Source: Paenibacillus sp. FSL M7-0420
GTDB taxonomy: Bacteria > Bacillota > Bacilli > Paenibacillales > Paenibacillaceae
DNA: 64,000 nt
Direction: 5' to 3'
Assembly (NCBI RefSeq): GCF_038002345.1
Contig: NZ_JBBOCJ010000001.1
Location: 3,100,001-3,164,000 of the forward strand
The notes below the pieces were generated by a model. That model was not told the origin of the DNA, made no database searches, and was given only the letters and a program-made list of their open reading frames with translations. Shown here one piece after another: positions 15,950 to 27,997 of the stretch. Positions within the stretch are counted from its first letter, which is position 1. Every line of letters starts with the position of its first letter. Made by a program: the position numbers and the translations under genes.

Positions 15950-16798
15950 TCAATGGGATAAGCAATAGATCAGGGTGGCCTGCTGAAGATAGATCAGGCT
16001 TTTCTTGAACCCGAATCCGGCAAAATATGGCGAAGCAATCACCTCTTCACTGACCTCCTCATTGCGGAAGAAGGGAGGACAGGGGTTCAGCAGCGCTCCG
16101 GGTCTTGTCTGCTTCATCCGGTCCAGTGTAATTTGATAGGCGCTGATATACTCCGGCGTGAGGAAATCCTTGGGCAATGAATCGGTAAGAATCACATCGC
16201 TCTCCGCTAACACGCTGTCCAGGCTCGTATGAAAGGTATAGCCCGGGTGACTGCCGCTGGCCATCTCATGACCTGGCGTGCAGACATGATGGAAGGATAG
16301 ATTCAGGGCTTGCGCCGCCTCCAGCCAAGTTCTTGATATATTGCCGGGCGGTCCAACGAAGGTGTAGGTCAACTCCCGGTAGTTGTCCCGGAGGGTGCGC
16401 AGAGCATACAGGTCAGCCATAATCTCGCAGGGATGATTATGTGCGGTCATTGCATTAATAACGGGAACAGAGGCGTGTGAAGACAGCTCCTCCAGTTTGC
16501 ACAGATCCGGGATTCTGGCAATGATGCCATCCCCCCAGTTCTCCAGGTAGCGGACGATATCGCCCGGCGCTTCTTTCTTGTCAAGCGTCTCCGGCGGAAA
16601 GGTAATGCAGGCCCCGCCCAGATCACTGATGCCTTTCTCGAAGCTGACCCTTGTACGCAGACTGGTCTGCGGGAAGAAGAGAATCATGGTTTTGTCTGCG
16701 AGCAGCGGTTCTGATTTTCGCAGACGAAGCCGGTCGGTTAATTCAAAGATATCCAGAATCTGCTCTGAAGTAAGCTGGTTGATATTCAAAAAATGCAT
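15950..16798 (-). CDS. Divergent carbamoyltransferase (ornithine/aspartate transcarbamoylase superfamily)
   Basis: A 282-residue transcarbamoylase homologue. The carbamoyl-phosphate loop is SLRTR (residues 46-50, against the usual STRTR). HPCE (122-125) replaces HPCQ of ornithine enzymes, and NPCPP (238-242) stands where ornithine carbamoyltransferases have HCLP. The DSLP-like segment and the C-terminal helix are present. ATG 16798 follows GGGGGA; the longer frame to 16882 would add a hydrophobic stretch without a ribosome site. No arginine or pyrimidine genes are nearby. The substrate-side changes make ornithine uncertain; another amine acceptor, or a non-canonical role, is possible. Confidence 0.75.
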   Translation of the reverse strand: MHFLNINQLTSEQILDIFELTDRLRLRKSEPLLADKTMILFFPQTSLRTRVSFEKGISDLGGACITFPPETLDKKEAPGDIVRYLENWGDGIIARIPDLCKLEELSSHASVPVINAMTAHNHPCEIMADLYALRTLRDNYRELTYTFVGPPGNISRTWLEAAQALNLSFHHVCTPGHEMASGSHPGYTFHTSLDSVLAESDVILTDSLPKDFLTPEYISAYQITLDRMKQTRPGALLNPCPPFFRNEEVSEEVIASPYFAGFGFKKSLIYLQQATLIYCLSH

Positions 16799-16988
16799 CG
16801 GTGTATCCCCCGGTAGATGAGAAATCAGCAATAATTGCCGGTTGAATAAATATACAATAATCAGGAATAATATACAACCCATTTAATGTTAAAGAGTACA
16901 TTCTACCGGCAGTTGAATTCAGAGGGGATGCGGCTGTTCAACCAGCGATTGATAGGAATATGTATACTGAAATGCTATGCTGTTTTCA

Positions 16989-17002
16989 ACAGTGCGCACT
17001 GT
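16989..17002. promoter_or_regulatory. 14-bp perfect palindrome, candidate operator
   Basis: ACAGTGCGCACTGT is a perfect palindrome 26 bases before the start of the Xre-repeat gene. TATGCT lies just upstream as a possible -10, so binding here would block transcription. It probably serves autoregulation by the downstream regulator. Confidence 0.5.
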
Positions 17003-17028
17003 ACATTTTATGATCTTGGAGGGATAGC

Positions 17029-17952
17029 ATGCTCGACTTGCGTAGAATTGGGGCTTATATATCGCGGCTTCGCAAAGACCAGGACTGGACCCAGCTGGAG
17101 CTTGCCGATCAACTGAATGTTAGTCATCAGGCGGTATCGAAATGGGAGCGGGGCGACTCGCTGCCGGATATTGGAACACTTCCGCAGGTTGCTAGGTTAT
17201 TCGGCAGAACGGTAGACGATATTCTGAATGCAGGAGACCACGCAGACAGCCGGGAGCACCCGCACATAGGCTTGATTGTTGAGAAGTTCGCAGAGAACAG
17301 GCCGGGCCAGGTGGCAGAGCTGGTCAATACCGGTAAGCTGGAGATGGATGAGCTGGTAGAAGTAGCGCCGTTTGTAAAAGCAAGTACTCTGCAAAAGGTT
17401 ACAGAAGGCATAGACAGCAGCGTGATTAAGCTAGAGGTGATCATGCGGCTGGCTCCTTTCCTTGGAACAGGTACACTAGATGAACTGGTTCATCAGGCGG
17501 AAAAGGAAGAAGTGACATGGAGTGCCATTACCGGGCTCGCTCCGTTCGTTAGCAGAGCCACCTTAAGCCGGCTGGTGGATACATCAATTGACGATTTCTC
17601 AGAGGTAGACGATCTGGTTGGCATTGCCCCGTTTCTTGAAAGAGAACATCTGGACCGGCTGGTTCAACAAACAGAAGGGCGCAGTCCAAGCTGGCAGTCC
17701 ATTCAAGAGCTGGCTCCCTTTATAAGCAGGGGAACGTTAGGCAGCTTGGTAGACCGGGTTGCGGATGGCACTGCCGATGCACACCAGATCATGAGTCTTG
17801 CCCCTTTTCTGGACAGGGTTGGCCTGGAGAAGCTGCTGGACGGAGTCGAAGCTGAATATCTTAGCCCGGAGCTGCTGGCGAGCCTGGCTCCATTCCTTGA
17901 TCAAGGAACATTGAGCAGAATGGTTACAAGCTTATTAAATAAAGCAAAGTAG
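17029..17952 (+). CDS. Xre-type regulator with seven exact 29-residue helical repeats
   Basis: A 307-residue protein. Residues 5-62 are a classic Cro/cI helix-turn-helix (RLRKDQDWTQLELADQLNVS, then SHQAVSKWERGDSLPD). From residue 110 a motif of the form (L/I/V)APF(L/V/I)xxxxLxxLV recurs, with the Ala at 113, 142, 171, 200, 229, 258 and 287: a period of exactly 29. An eighth, degenerate unit may lie at 81-109. This suggests an alpha-helical solenoid used for ligand or protein binding or for multimerisation. GGAGGG precedes ATG 17029. The gene is divergent from the carbamoyltransferase. The regulated genes are unknown. Confidence 0.85.
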   Translation: MLDLRRIGAYISRLRKDQDWTQLELADQLNVSHQAVSKWERGDSLPDIGTLPQVARLFGRTVDDILNAGDHADSREHPHIGLIVEKFAENRPGQVAELVNTGKLEMDELVEVAPFVKASTLQKVTEGIDSSVIKLEVIMRLAPFLGTGTLDELVHQAEKEEVTWSAITGLAPFVSRATLSRLVDTSIDDFSEVDDLVGIAPFLEREHLDRLVQQTEGRSPSWQSIQELAPFISRGTLGSLVDRVADGTADAHQIMSLAPFLDRVGLEKLLDGVEAEYLSPELLASLAPFLDQGTLSRMVTSLLNKAK

Positions 17953-17960
17953 ACATAAGT

Positions 17961-18001
17961 GGAAACGGCTTTGCCGTCCTTTTAAAGGACGGTACCGTTT
18001 C
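17961..18001 (+). terminator. Hairpin after the Xre-repeat gene
   Basis: GAAACGG and CCGTTTC form an outer stem, with GCCGTCCTTTTAAAGGACGG as an inner perfect stem. It is 8 bases after the stop. Only a short T stretch lies in the 3' arm. Confidence 0.65.
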
Positions 18002-18043
18002 AGCGAGAAATAGAAGAATAAGTTATCGTGTCACACATATTTG

Positions 18044-18084
18044 CAAAAAACAGAGCACCGGCCTATCCTGCGCCGGGCTCTGTT
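18044..18084 (-). terminator. Terminator of the TelA operon
   Basis: AACAGAGC with CCGGC pairs with GCCGG and GCTCTGTT; six Ts follow on the minus strand. It lies 25 bases after the telA stop. Confidence 0.8.
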
Positions 18085-18109
18085 CTGCGTTAAATCTGGA
18101 GAAGCGTTG

Positions 18110-19249
18110 CTACAGCCCGAGCGTATTGCCCTTTTCCAGCCGCTGAATCTGCTGTTCGCCGTTATCTGCCAGCTCCCGGAACTGGATAATCGTCTCACGC
18201 ATCTTGGGGAGCGCCTCCTGCTTGTAGGTGCTGATCGAATCCAGGGCAGAGAGGACGTCGGTGAAGGCCTGCTTCAGCGTATCGACCGAAATACTGGTTT
18301 CGAGCGATTGCTTGTGGATAGCTGCACCCTGCTCCTTTAGCATTCTGGAGGTGCCGCTGATCAGATTGTCGGTGGTCTGGTTCAGCAGCTCGATTTTTTG
18401 GAGGACGATCTTCTGGTTATACAAGGCGCTGGCCACTGTAACCGAAATTTTGAGCGCAGATACCGTAACATTCCTGGCTCTGTCGACTCCGCGGATCAGT
18501 TCCTTGTTGTTGCGGATGACAACCTCAATAGCCATAATGCCCTGCTGATTGACCACGAGCATCTGCTGCAGATCCATCACCCGCTGGCGCAGCGGGAACA
18601 GGACCTCCTCCGTAATGAACCGCACCTTATCCTCATCTTCACTGCGCTGCTTGGCCGCTTCAATCTGCTTCTCGATTTCCTCATCCATCAGGATGCCGAG
18701 CTGAATCTCCTTCTTAAGCCGCTTGGTCAGCTCCCGCAGGGTCTGCTGTTCAATCTCAAGGGTTGTGTTGTCATTCTTCAGCACGGCTTTGCCTTTATCC
18801 AGGGATAGAATAATATCTGAGATGACGGCATCAGCCTTTTGATATTTGGCGAAATAATTACGCAGGGGGTGGAAAAACTTGCCGAGGAACCCGCTTTTGG
18901 CGAAATCGACCGCGCTGGGGTCCAGATCCTTGAGTTGCTGATGCAGCTCGGTTAATCCCTTGGCGACCTGGCCGCCTTCATCCCCGGTCTTGGACAGATT
19001 GCCCACCGATACCTGAAGCAGGGAGTTCTTCTCCGACGAGGAGCGCATGGTGCCCATCCCGAAGCTGTCAATCGACTGCAGCACGGCCTTGCGTTTCTCG
19101 AGAGACTCGAAGTCCAGCTCCAGGATACTGGAGACATTATTAATCGCCTGCTCCTTAAGCCGGGTGACTTCCTCCGGCTCCGGCTGGACCTGCTCCTCGA
19201 TGACCGATTTCAGCTTCTCGGGGCTGGGAATTTCCATGGTGAATGACAT
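18110..19249 (-). CDS. telA: Toxic anion resistance protein TelA/YaaN family
   Basis: A 379-residue cytoplasmic protein, almost wholly helical. The family pattern is clear: FGMGTMRSSSEKNSLLQV, LTELHQQLKDLDPSAVDF, KSGFLGKFFHPLRNYFAKY, GILMDEEIEKQIEAA and LQQMLVVNQQGIMAIEVVI. In other bacteria TelA proteins are linked to tellurite and cell-envelope stress tolerance; the mechanism is unknown. It is the last gene of a three-gene operon with a membrane-anchored VWA protein (26 bases upstream) and an XpaC-like protein. The order resembles Bacillus xpaC-yaaN with a VWA gene inserted. Confidence 0.88.
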   Translation of the reverse strand: MSFTMEIPSPEKLKSVIEEQVQPEPEEVTRLKEQAINNVSSILELDFESLEKRKAVLQSIDSFGMGTMRSSSEKNSLLQVSVGNLSKTGDEGGQVAKGLTELHQQLKDLDPSAVDFAKSGFLGKFFHPLRNYFAKYQKADAVISDIILSLDKGKAVLKNDNTTLEIEQQTLRELTKRLKKEIQLGILMDEEIEKQIEAAKQRSEDEDKVRFITEEVLFPLRQRVMDLQQMLVVNQQGIMAIEVVIRNNKELIRGVDRARNVTVSALKISVTVASALYNQKIVLQKIELLNQTTDNLISGTSRMLKEQGAAIHKQSLETSISVDTLKQAFTDVLSALDSISTYKQEALPKMRETIIQFRELADNGEQQIQRLEKGNTLGL

Positions 19250-19275
19250 ATGAACCCTCCTTCAGAATATAAAGT

Positions 19276-20961
19276 CTACATTTGCACGTTGAGCAGGTTT
19301 CCGATTTTGTAAACTACATCCTCTGTGTCAGCGTTGATATTGGCCGCCTCGTTGATGCTGGAAATGCTCTCCAGTGCCTTGATATTGGCATTATACCCGA
19401 TGGTGTATACCGGAATTTTGTAAGTCTCGATCAGGCCCCGGATATCATCCAGGGAATGGCCTTCGTTGGTCTCCCCGTCGCTAAGCACGAAGATCAGGGG
19501 CTTCATATCCGGGTTCACCGCCAGCTCATCCTTCAGCATCTTCATCGCAACCACCAACCCGTCGAAGGTAGCCGTGCCGCCCACAGGCTGAAGGCTGTTA
19601 ATCGCTCCTACGAACATGGACTGCTGATTGGTGTCATACTTGCCGATGGGCAGATTGATGGTCACATCACTGGAATAGGAGACAAAGCCGATGCTGTTGT
19701 CCTTGCCGAGGAATTTCTGGCCCTTCAGCAGAGACTCCTTGAGACGGTTCAGCGGCTCGCCGGCCATGCTGCCTGAGACATCGGCTACGAACACTGCAGC
19801 AATCGGTTTGCTGCCGTTCTTTTTCTCCTTCCAAAGCTTCTGGGCTGAGGAGAGAATGGAGCCGTCAACCGGTGCCAGCTCGGAGACGTAGTCCGCCAGG
19901 CCGTTGAAGCCCTTGTCCGCAGCCGTCTTCTGGTACTTATCCTGCTGGACGAATTCGCCGAACTTCTTGATGATCGCCAGCTTCTCCGGCGGCAGCTGCC
20001 CGAGTGCATACAGCGGGCTGTCATGTCTTACCCCGAACGGGGTGAATACATAGCCGCTGGTCAGATCCTTCGCATTGACGAAGGTCTGATACTCAAGGAC
20101 GAAGGCATCCAGCATGCCGGATTTCGCCGCTTCCCGCATTTGCAGGGTGGTGGAGGCGATGAAGGGCACGTTGGCCTGGAACTTCTCGAAGCCTTGAACC
20201 GCCTTGTCTCCCAGCAGATCCGTACTGTCGAACGTACTCAGTGCGGTGACCAGGAAATTAAGCCCCGTGGAGCTGGCAAAAGGATCGGTGTACCCCATCG
20301 CCAGCTCATTAGCCGCAATGGCATCAGTAATCGTCTTCACGTTGATCGAGCCGTATTTATCGACCAGCTGATCGTATTTCTGTTTGCTCATTACCACTCC
20401 GGCTACGTTGCCGGTCAGGCGCTTCGTAACCAATTCGGCCTGCACGCCGCTGGCTTTGACCATCTCGCCCCATAGCTCATTAGAGGGGGTGAAGGCGTCA
20501 GGCACATATTTGCCGGAGCGGATATAATCGGCGGCCGTTCCTGAAGCGATATTGCGGATGGCGACAGAGACCGGCTTGCCGTCGACCACGGGATTGGAAG
20601 CGTTGAAATCAGCGGCGACCTCATTCAGCCAGCCGTCATTGCCTGTTCCTGACTTCTCCGTGGAGGAGAAAATCTCGACGAAGCTGTCCGTGGTGCTCTC
20701 TATGGAGATGGGGAACTTGGAGATATCGGGCAATGAATCGCCGATGGATGCCGGATCAAGATCGATCTGCCCTTTTACAGGCTCAGCACTGGTCACGTTG
20801 ATATCCTTATAGATGCGGTTCAGTCTTTTGTCGGCGTCTTCGGCAGAGATTTCTGTCTTGGATTTGCCCAGATTGGACGTTAAGGTAATGCCGAAATAGA
20901 CAAGTGCGAAGACGGAGGCGGCGATAATGCCGAGTATGAGCAGTGTTTTGCCTTTCCTCAT
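19276..20961 (-). CDS. Membrane-anchored solute-binding-like plus VWA-domain protein
   Basis: A 561-residue protein with an N-terminal signal-anchor (residues 5-28, LLILGIIAASVFALVYFGI). Residues 75-370 resemble a periplasmic-binding-protein fold (FVEIFSSTEKS, IASGTAADYIRSGKYVPD, MGYTDPFASSTGLNFLV). Residues 385-560 are a von Willebrand factor A domain with a complete MIDAS: DVSGSMAG, a Thr in GGTATFDG and Asp in LSDGETNEG. It probably sits outside the membrane and binds a metal-dependent partner. It lies between the telA and XpaC-like genes (18-26-base gaps), so it is part of the same stress unit. The ligand is unknown. Confidence 0.82.
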   Translation of the reverse strand: MRKGKTLLILGIIAASVFALVYFGITLTSNLGKSKTEISAEDADKRLNRIYKDINVTSAEPVKGQIDLDPASIGDSLPDISKFPISIESTTDSFVEIFSSTEKSGTGNDGWLNEVAADFNASNPVVDGKPVSVAIRNIASGTAADYIRSGKYVPDAFTPSNELWGEMVKASGVQAELVTKRLTGNVAGVVMSKQKYDQLVDKYGSINVKTITDAIAANELAMGYTDPFASSTGLNFLVTALSTFDSTDLLGDKAVQGFEKFQANVPFIASTTLQMREAAKSGMLDAFVLEYQTFVNAKDLTSGYVFTPFGVRHDSPLYALGQLPPEKLAIIKKFGEFVQQDKYQKTAADKGFNGLADYVSELAPVDGSILSSAQKLWKEKKNGSKPIAAVFVADVSGSMAGEPLNRLKESLLKGQKFLGKDNSIGFVSYSSDVTINLPIGKYDTNQQSMFVGAINSLQPVGGTATFDGLVVAMKMLKDELAVNPDMKPLIFVLSDGETNEGHSLDDIRGLIETYKIPVYTIGYNANIKALESISSINEAANINADTEDVVYKIGNLLNVQM

Positions 20962-20979
20962 AGGTTCATCTCCCTTTCC

Positions 20980-21720
20980 TTACTGATAGAGTTTCGTCTG
21001 CCCGATGAGGGCGGTCAATTCCTGCATGCATGGCATGTCTTCCACATTGGTATAATCTGCGCTGCCCAGCTGGGTAATCTCCAGCAGCAGCTGATCCAGC
21101 TTCAGCAGAATTTCCTCATTGGCCCCGAGGCTGCCTTTGACATAGGAGAGATATTCGTTGTATAACGCGGTTTTCTTCTGAATCAGGGAGCTGGAAAACC
21201 GGGTTGAAGCGTTACTGGCACTGAATCTGGCGAACTCCGCGGCATCGAATACACTGAGCTTGCCCAGCAGCCCCCGGATATTCAGGTAGAAGAGCTTCTC
21301 AACCTCCATAATGACGGAATGAAACTTGCGGAAGCTGAGCTCAGCCGGATCGAACCTGCGGCCCAGCACTTGGAGCAGGGCGGACTTCTTCTTCTCAATC
21401 CGCTCGATCTGATCCAGGGCGAGGAAGATATCGTCCTTCAGCACCTTCACATTCCGGTGGCGGCTCAGGCCGGCAATATAGTCCTCCCGCGTCTCTAATT
21501 GCACGCTGGCGGGCGTGGCAGCCGGAGGTCTGAAGAGCAAGGTGTAACTCCCGTATAGGACGACCAGCAGACTGATGATTAGCAGGGTTACTGCCGATGC
21601 CGTTTCCAGCGGACTTCCACCGATCTCGATACCGAGCAGGCCGGGAGATAGAACGATGACATTTAAGATGACAACTCCGGCAATCATGCCGAGGAGCTTA
21701 ACGGGCCCGGATCTGTTCAG
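20980..21720 (-). CDS. XpaC-like membrane coiled-coil protein, probable CTG start
   Basis: A 246-residue protein if CTG 21720 is used. GGAGGAGG lies 6-8 bases before that CTG, while ATG 21687 has no ribosome site at all. The CTG start adds LNRSGPVKLLG, a positive N-terminus suited to the following membrane helices (residues 12-32 and 40-62). After that come about 180 residues of helical, coiled-coil sequence (DDIFLALDQIERIEKKKSAL). Its position before telA suggests the XpaC family of Bacillus (xpaC-yaaN); I cannot confirm this by motif. It is the first gene of the operon. Confidence 0.65.
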   Translation of the reverse strand: MNRSGPVKLLGMIAGVVILNVIVLSPGLLGIEIGGSPLETASAVTLLIISLLVVLYGSYTLLFRPPAATPASVQLETREDYIAGLSRHRNVKVLKDDIFLALDQIERIEKKKSALLQVLGRRFDPAELSFRKFHSVIMEVEKLFYLNIRGLLGKLSVFDAAEFARFSASNASTRFSSSLIQKKTALYNEYLSYVKGSLGANEEILLKLDQLLLEITQLGSADYTNVEDMPCMQELTALIGQTKLYQ

Positions 21721-21831
21721 GATCTACACCTCCTCCATAGAAGTATATTTGGGGATAGCAGCTTGAATCACATGAATTGGGTTGGAATGAAGGCTATTAC
21801 AGACTGCTACGTATCGAAACTTGTCAATGTT

Positions 21832-21876
21832 TCAAATTTTTACGATCGCGCCGGATTGAGGACGGGTCTTCACCAT
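21832..21876 (-). CDS. Possible 14-residue peptide upstream of the XpaC/TelA operon
   Basis: ATG 21876 follows AAAGGAG at a good spacing and encodes MVKTRPQSGAIVKI before TGA. It lies about 110 bases before the operon's ribosome site on the same strand. A leader peptide is possible, but the frame is very short and unsupported except by its ribosome site. An AT-rich stretch with TAAAAT and TATAAC lies upstream as a possible promoter. Confidence 0.25.
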   Translation of the reverse strand: MVKTRPQSGAIVKI

Positions 21877-22098
21877 ATGTAAGGCTCCTTTCGAATGATC
21901 TGCTGAATTGAGTTATATTTTATCATAATTTGGGAGAGCAGGTTCTGCCTTTGTTATTGTTCATGGCTGGAGAATTGATTAAACAGAGGTCTATGTCCCC
22001 TGAATTTCAAATTTAAAAGAATTAAGGCTTGACGCCAGCTTACTTGGCGTGTAACATATGAAGAGTCGTCAACCCGGCACTTAACTCATAACTCTATA

Positions 22099-22184
22099 TT
22101 GTTCTCGTATAACCCCGCAGCTATTCAGCTTTCACAGGGCGGGGGTTTCTACAGGAAGCCTACTCTTCCTAACTACGATGATAA
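22099..22184 (+). promoter_or_regulatory. Purine-type riboswitch aptamer (guanine-like core, expanded P2 loop)
   Basis: P1 is TCGTA (22105-22109) with TACGA (22174-22178), extendable past one C-U mismatch to 22099/22184. J1/2 continues TAA. P2 is CCCCGC (22113-22118) with GCGGGG (22139-22144). J2/3 is the diagnostic GTTTCTAC (22145-22152). P3 is AGGAAG (22153-22158) with CTTCCT (22165-22170). J3/1 is AACT, placing C at the specificity position (22173) and U at the position equivalent to 51 (22150), the guanine-type combination. The P2 loop is 20 bases instead of about 7, with a small internal AGCT-AGCT hairpin; loop 3 is CCTACT, and its CCT could pair with AGG (22135-22137) in loop 2. The general fold is known; the loop form is unusual. 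Confidence 0.8.
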
Positions 22185-22227
22185 GGACCATGAACCAGTG
22201 GTCCCTGTCCCGGAGTTAGGATTTTTT
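22167..22227 (+). terminator. Riboswitch-controlled terminator before the EamA gene
   Basis: TCCTAACT (22167-22174), the 3' arm of P3 plus J3/1, pairs perfectly with AGTTAGGA (22214-22221), followed at once by six Ts. An inner hairpin GGACCA/TGGTCC sits at 22185-22204. The terminator therefore competes directly with the aptamer: ligand binding should keep TCCTAACT in the aptamer and allow readthrough (ON switch), as in the adenine switch of pbuE. Confidence 0.78.
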
Positions 22228-22287
22228 GCGTGTTGCGGCTGTAATTCAAGTTCAGACGAAACAGAAGATTCAGGAGGCATAACAGAC

Positions 22288-23253
22288 ATGAAAGATATGA
22301 AATACTTAATCTCCGTACTTGTAGGGGCTATGAGCTACGGCATTTTATCAACGATTGTTGTATTGGCCTACGGGCAGGGTTACAAGCTGGGAGAGGTGGT
22401 CGGCACCCAGCTCTTAACCGGCTGTATTCTCGCCTGGCTGCTTGCGTTATATACCAAGCTCAGAGCGAACCGCAAACAACGCGGCACAGCGAACGTTACG
22501 GCACCCGCCAAGGCGGTTCCCACCCGGCTGACCTGGAAGCACAGAGTGCTGCTGATGCTGGCCGGTGCGCCAACCGTGGTTACCGGTCTGCTGTATTACC
22601 AGTCGCTCCGGTATATTCCGGCTTCGCTGGCGATTATCCTGCTGTTCCAGTTCACCTGGATCAGTGTGCTGATTCAGGCGGTCAGCAAACGTCAACGCCC
22701 TGACAAAATCACGGTGCTGACGCTGATCCTGCTGTTCGGCGGAACCCTGCTGGCTGCAGGTATTCTGAATCAGGGCGCTGCCGAGTTTAACCTGCTGGGG
22801 CTGATGCTCGGACTACTATCGGCAGTAAGCTACTCCATGTTTATTATCTTCAGCGGCAAAGCCGTTCCATCGGCCCATCCGGCCTACCGGAGCGCCTGGA
22901 TGGTCACTGGCGGCCTGGTGCTGCTGTGTATCCTGTTCCCGCCGACCTTCCTGTTTAACGGCATGCTATGGGGACCGCTGCTGCTGTTCGGCTTCCTGCT
23001 GGGCTTGTTCGGCGCCTTTATCCCGCCGCTGCTGTTCGCTATCGGGGTTCCGCATATCGGCGGCGGTATGGCCGGTATTCTGGGCGCCGTCGAACTGCCT
23101 GTGGCTGTCTTAATGTCCTCGTTCGTATTGCAAGAGCATGTAAGTCTTCTGCAATGGACCGGAGTGGTGCTGGTGCTGCTGGGTGTGGTATTGCCGGAGC
23201 TGTATAAGCTGCGGTGGGGTAATGCTCAGAGCATGAGTTCGTCATCGGTCTGA
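22288..23253 (+). CDS. EamA/DMT-family transporter under a purine-type riboswitch
   Basis: A 321-residue inner-membrane protein with ten predicted helices in two EamA repeats (VLVGAMSYGILSTIVVLAYG, PTVVTGLLYYQSLRYIPASL, then ALSAVSYSMF-like and FGAFIPPLLFAIGVPHIGGG). DMT proteins are mostly exporters of metabolites. AGGAGG at 22272-22277 sets ATG 22288; the open frame extends further up but only across the riboswitch. The riboswitch architecture predicts induction by a purine, so the simplest reading is purine or purine-analogue efflux. The cargo is inference only; nucleoside or amino-acid export is possible. A terminator follows. Confidence 0.88.
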   Translation: MKDMKYLISVLVGAMSYGILSTIVVLAYGQGYKLGEVVGTQLLTGCILAWLLALYTKLRANRKQRGTANVTAPAKAVPTRLTWKHRVLLMLAGAPTVVTGLLYYQSLRYIPASLAIILLFQFTWISVLIQAVSKRQRPDKITVLTLILLFGGTLLAAGILNQGAAEFNLLGLMLGLLSAVSYSMFIIFSGKAVPSAHPAYRSAWMVTGGLVLLCILFPPTFLFNGMLWGPLLLFGFLLGLFGAFIPPLLFAIGVPHIGGGMAGILGAVELPVAVLMSSFVLQEHVSLLQWTGVVLVLLGVVLPELYKLRWGNAQSMSSSSV

Positions 23254-23268
23254 GTTCAGGCGACAGGA

Positions 23269-23306
23269 AGAGGAGTGTTCCCTGTGAATAGGGGGCACTC
23301 CTCTTT
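23269..23306 (+). terminator. Terminator of the EamA gene
   Basis: AGAGGAGTGTTCCCT pairs with AGGGGGCACTCCTCT around GTGAAT, followed by TT. It is 15 bases after the stop. Confidence 0.8.
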
Positions 23307-23322
23307 GCAGGTTGATAGATTA

Positions 23323-23372
23323 TGTAAGCGCAAACATTTTTGTTGCCAAAAGTGTAATTCAGTGCTATTCTG
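23323..23372 (+). promoter_or_regulatory. cre site and promoter of the licT-bglP operon
   Basis: TGTAAGCGCAAACA (23323-23336) matches the CcpA operator pattern TGNAANCGNWNNCA. It precedes TTGCCA (23344-23349), 17 bp and TATTCT (23367-23372). The cre ends about 8 bases before the -35, so CcpA could affect polymerase binding. This fits glucose control of a beta-glucoside operon. Confidence 0.7.
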
Positions 23373-23378
23373 AATTTG

Positions 23379-23442
23379 GGATTGTTACTGCAAAGGCAAA
23401 ACCCAAAACATGGTCACGTGTTTTGGGTTTTGCCTTTCTTTA
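23379..23442 (+). promoter_or_regulatory. RAT antiterminator and terminator before licT
   Basis: GGATTGTTACTG followed by GGCAAAACC is the ribonucleic antiterminator (RAT) bound by LicT/SacT proteins. It overlaps the 5' arm of a terminator: 23396-23411 pairs with 23420-23435, followed by TTTCTTT. Between the two RAT halves this copy is about four bases shorter than the copy at 24386. Confidence 0.88.
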
Positions 23443-23540
23443 TGTTAAGGACCCTGCGGGACGCCGTAAGGATTCCTTGACCCGTCTAACATCCTGTAAG
23501 CAGTGCCAAATGAAATTCGGGGTAAAGGAGGGCAGCTTGG

Positions 23541-27895
<4,355 letters not shown>

Positions 27896-27997
27896 TCTGC
27901 GTCTGCCGTCAGCTCACTTTTACAAATATCTGTCTGCTGTTTCAGTCCGTCATCCCTACGGTATATGATTATTAATAAACATTAAAGGGGATTTCCT

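Noticed and set aside
22099..22227. T-box leader
   Set aside because: No T-box bulge sequence or specifier loop; the conserved core fits the purine class instead.
22099..22287. N-terminal extension of the EamA transporter starting at a TTG
   Set aside because: This stretch is the riboswitch and terminator; the real start is ATG 22288 after AGGAGG.
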